A DNA stretch of 34,076 nt, taken from NCBI RefSeq assembly GCF_001536065.1, contig NZ_CZVW01000020.1, positions 1 to 34,076 of the forward strand, given 5' to 3'. The translations under genes and the position numbers were made by a program. Below the pieces are notes generated by a model. It was not told where the DNA came from. It worked only from the letters and a program-made list of their open reading frames with translations, and searched no databases. This document shows, piece by piece, positions 33,482 through 34,076 of the stretch (within the stretch, counting starts at the first letter, position 1; every line of letters begins with the position of its first letter). The DNA is from Candidatus Chryseopegocella kryptomonas (GTDB lineage Bacteria; Bacteroidota; Ignavibacteria; Kryptoniales; Kryptoniaceae).

Positions 33482-34076
33482 TCAAACGCCATTTTCACTT
33501 TGTAAATTTAATTTAAACTCCCGAATTCCGTCTTCAACTCCATACGGTTTAAGTCCAAGTTCAGCTTCCGCTTTCAATGTTATCAATCCGGATTTCAAAG
33601 GTCGTGGAGCAATCTGATTTAATTCAGATGTTTTAACCGGCGTTATAAGATTTTTGTCAAACTCAAAAATTTCAGCGAACCTAACTGCAAAAGTATATCT
33701 ATCAACAAAATCCCGCCCTCCAACATTATAAATTCCTTCTTTGTCAAATTCAACAACTTTTAAAATTGCAAAAGCAAGGTCATCAACATAAGTTGGATTT
33801 CCAATTTGATCTGTCACAACTTTTATATTTTCCCCATTTGAAAGCTTTTGATAAAGCCACAGGGCAAAATTGCTTTTAACATTTTTCCCAACGCCATATA
33901 AAACATTTGTCCTCAAAATCGCAAATCTAATTCCACCAATTTTTATCTCGTTCTCGCTCGCAAGTTTAGTTCTGCCGTAATAATTTATCTGATTTGGTCT
34001 TGCGTCTTCGGAGTAAGGACCATTTTTCCCGTCAAAAATGTAATCAGTTGAAATGTGAATTAATTTTGCATCAACT
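33482..34076 (-). CDS. rmlD: dTDP-4-dehydrorhamnose reductase (RmlD family), 5' end outside the window
   Basis: NADPH-dependent reductase for the last step of dTDP-L-rhamnose synthesis, supplying rhamnose for surface polysaccharide. The frame is open to the window end, so 34075 is a codon start and the N-terminal nucleotide-binding part lies outside. The extended-SDR substrate half is complete: I-S-T-D-Y-I-F-D-G (catalytic Thr), Y-Y-G-R-T-K (catalytic Y-x-x-x-K), R-T-N-V-L-Y-G, D-Q-I-G-N-P-T-Y-V-D-D-L, and a C-terminal R-P-L-K-S-G-L-I-T-L. The R-P-x-x-S end is typical of RmlD, although other sugar reductases of the family share it. Its stop lies 98 nt before the small ORF, with no obvious terminator. 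Neighbouring rml genes, if present, are outside the window. Confidence 0.9.
   Translation of the reverse strand, partial: VDAKLIHISTDYIFDGKNGPYSEDARPNQINYYGRTKLASENEIKIGGIRFAILRTNVLYGVGKNVKSNFALWLYQKLSNGENIKVVTDQIGNPTYVDDLAFAILKVVEFDKEGIYNVGGRDFVDRYTFAVRFAEIFEFDKNLITPVKTSELNQIAPRPLKSGLITLKAEAELGLKPYGVEDGIREFKLNLQSENGV

Noticed and set aside
33916-34076. TTG at 33916 as the start of a short 144-aa reductase
   Set aside because: The frame is open to the window edge and encodes the catalytic S-T-D-Y-I-F-D-G and Y-Y-G-R-T-K motifs upstream, so the gene simply continues beyond the window.
1-34076. CRISPR arrays, insertion sequences, tRNA or rRNA genes
   Set aside because: No regularly spaced repeats, transposase motifs, cloverleaf or conserved rRNA segments were seen on either strand. 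Nearly all bases are accounted for by protein genes.

Overview
The window is AT-rich, gene-dense bacterial DNA with almost no intergenic space. It contains a large secreted protein that ends in a Por-type (type IX secretion) sorting tail with an N-Y-P-N-P-F-N-P motif. It also has many Sec signal peptides and lipoproteins, three envelope efflux systems and a block of periplasmic foldases. This points to a Gram-negative member of the Bacteroidota/Chlorobiota/Ignavibacteria/Kryptonia (FCB) group. The genus cannot be fixed from sequence alone. Shine-Dalgarno sequences are strong at some genes and absent at others.

Layout. (1) 1-6242, plus strand: the end of a membrane fusion protein, an HAE1-type RND pump and a TolC-like channel form a complete tripartite pump, followed by a GYD-domain protein and a secreted or membrane hypothetical protein. 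(2) 6244-13851, minus strand: a small module (multi-spanning membrane protein, winged-helix regulator, outer-membrane-like protein) is read from a near-consensus promoter whose -10 edge overlaps a perfect 10+1+10 palindrome. It is followed by a second complete pump of the MacAB-TolC type: channel, fusion protein, ATPase and two different FtsX-like permeases. (3) 14047-16659, minus strand: a T9SS cargo protein with a clear intrinsic terminator. (4) 16769-33141, minus strand: a tightly packed run of 14 genes with gaps of 34 nt or less, many of them overlaps. In transcription order it reads serS, three SurA-like/parvulin foldase genes, three M16 peptidases, a MoxR ATPase, a Yip1-type membrane protein, a DUF2279-like protein, and a YbhGFSR-like ABC-2 exporter (lipoprotein fusion subunit, ATPase, two permeases). 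(5) 33154-34076: a small, apparently broken ORF beside serS and the end of an RmlD-type dTDP-4-dehydrorhamnose reductase cut by the window edge.

How the genes work together. The shared theme is the cell envelope: export (RND, MacAB-like and YbhGFSR-like systems), folding of exported proteins (parvulins), breakdown of peptides (M16 enzymes), and surface display (T9SS cargo, rhamnose synthesis). I found no CRISPR array, transposase, phage gene, rRNA or tRNA. The points most worth a second look are the promoter/operator ahead of the regulator module, the frameshift in the first foldase gene, and the M16 trio in which one member has lost the zinc ligands but keeps the R/Y site.
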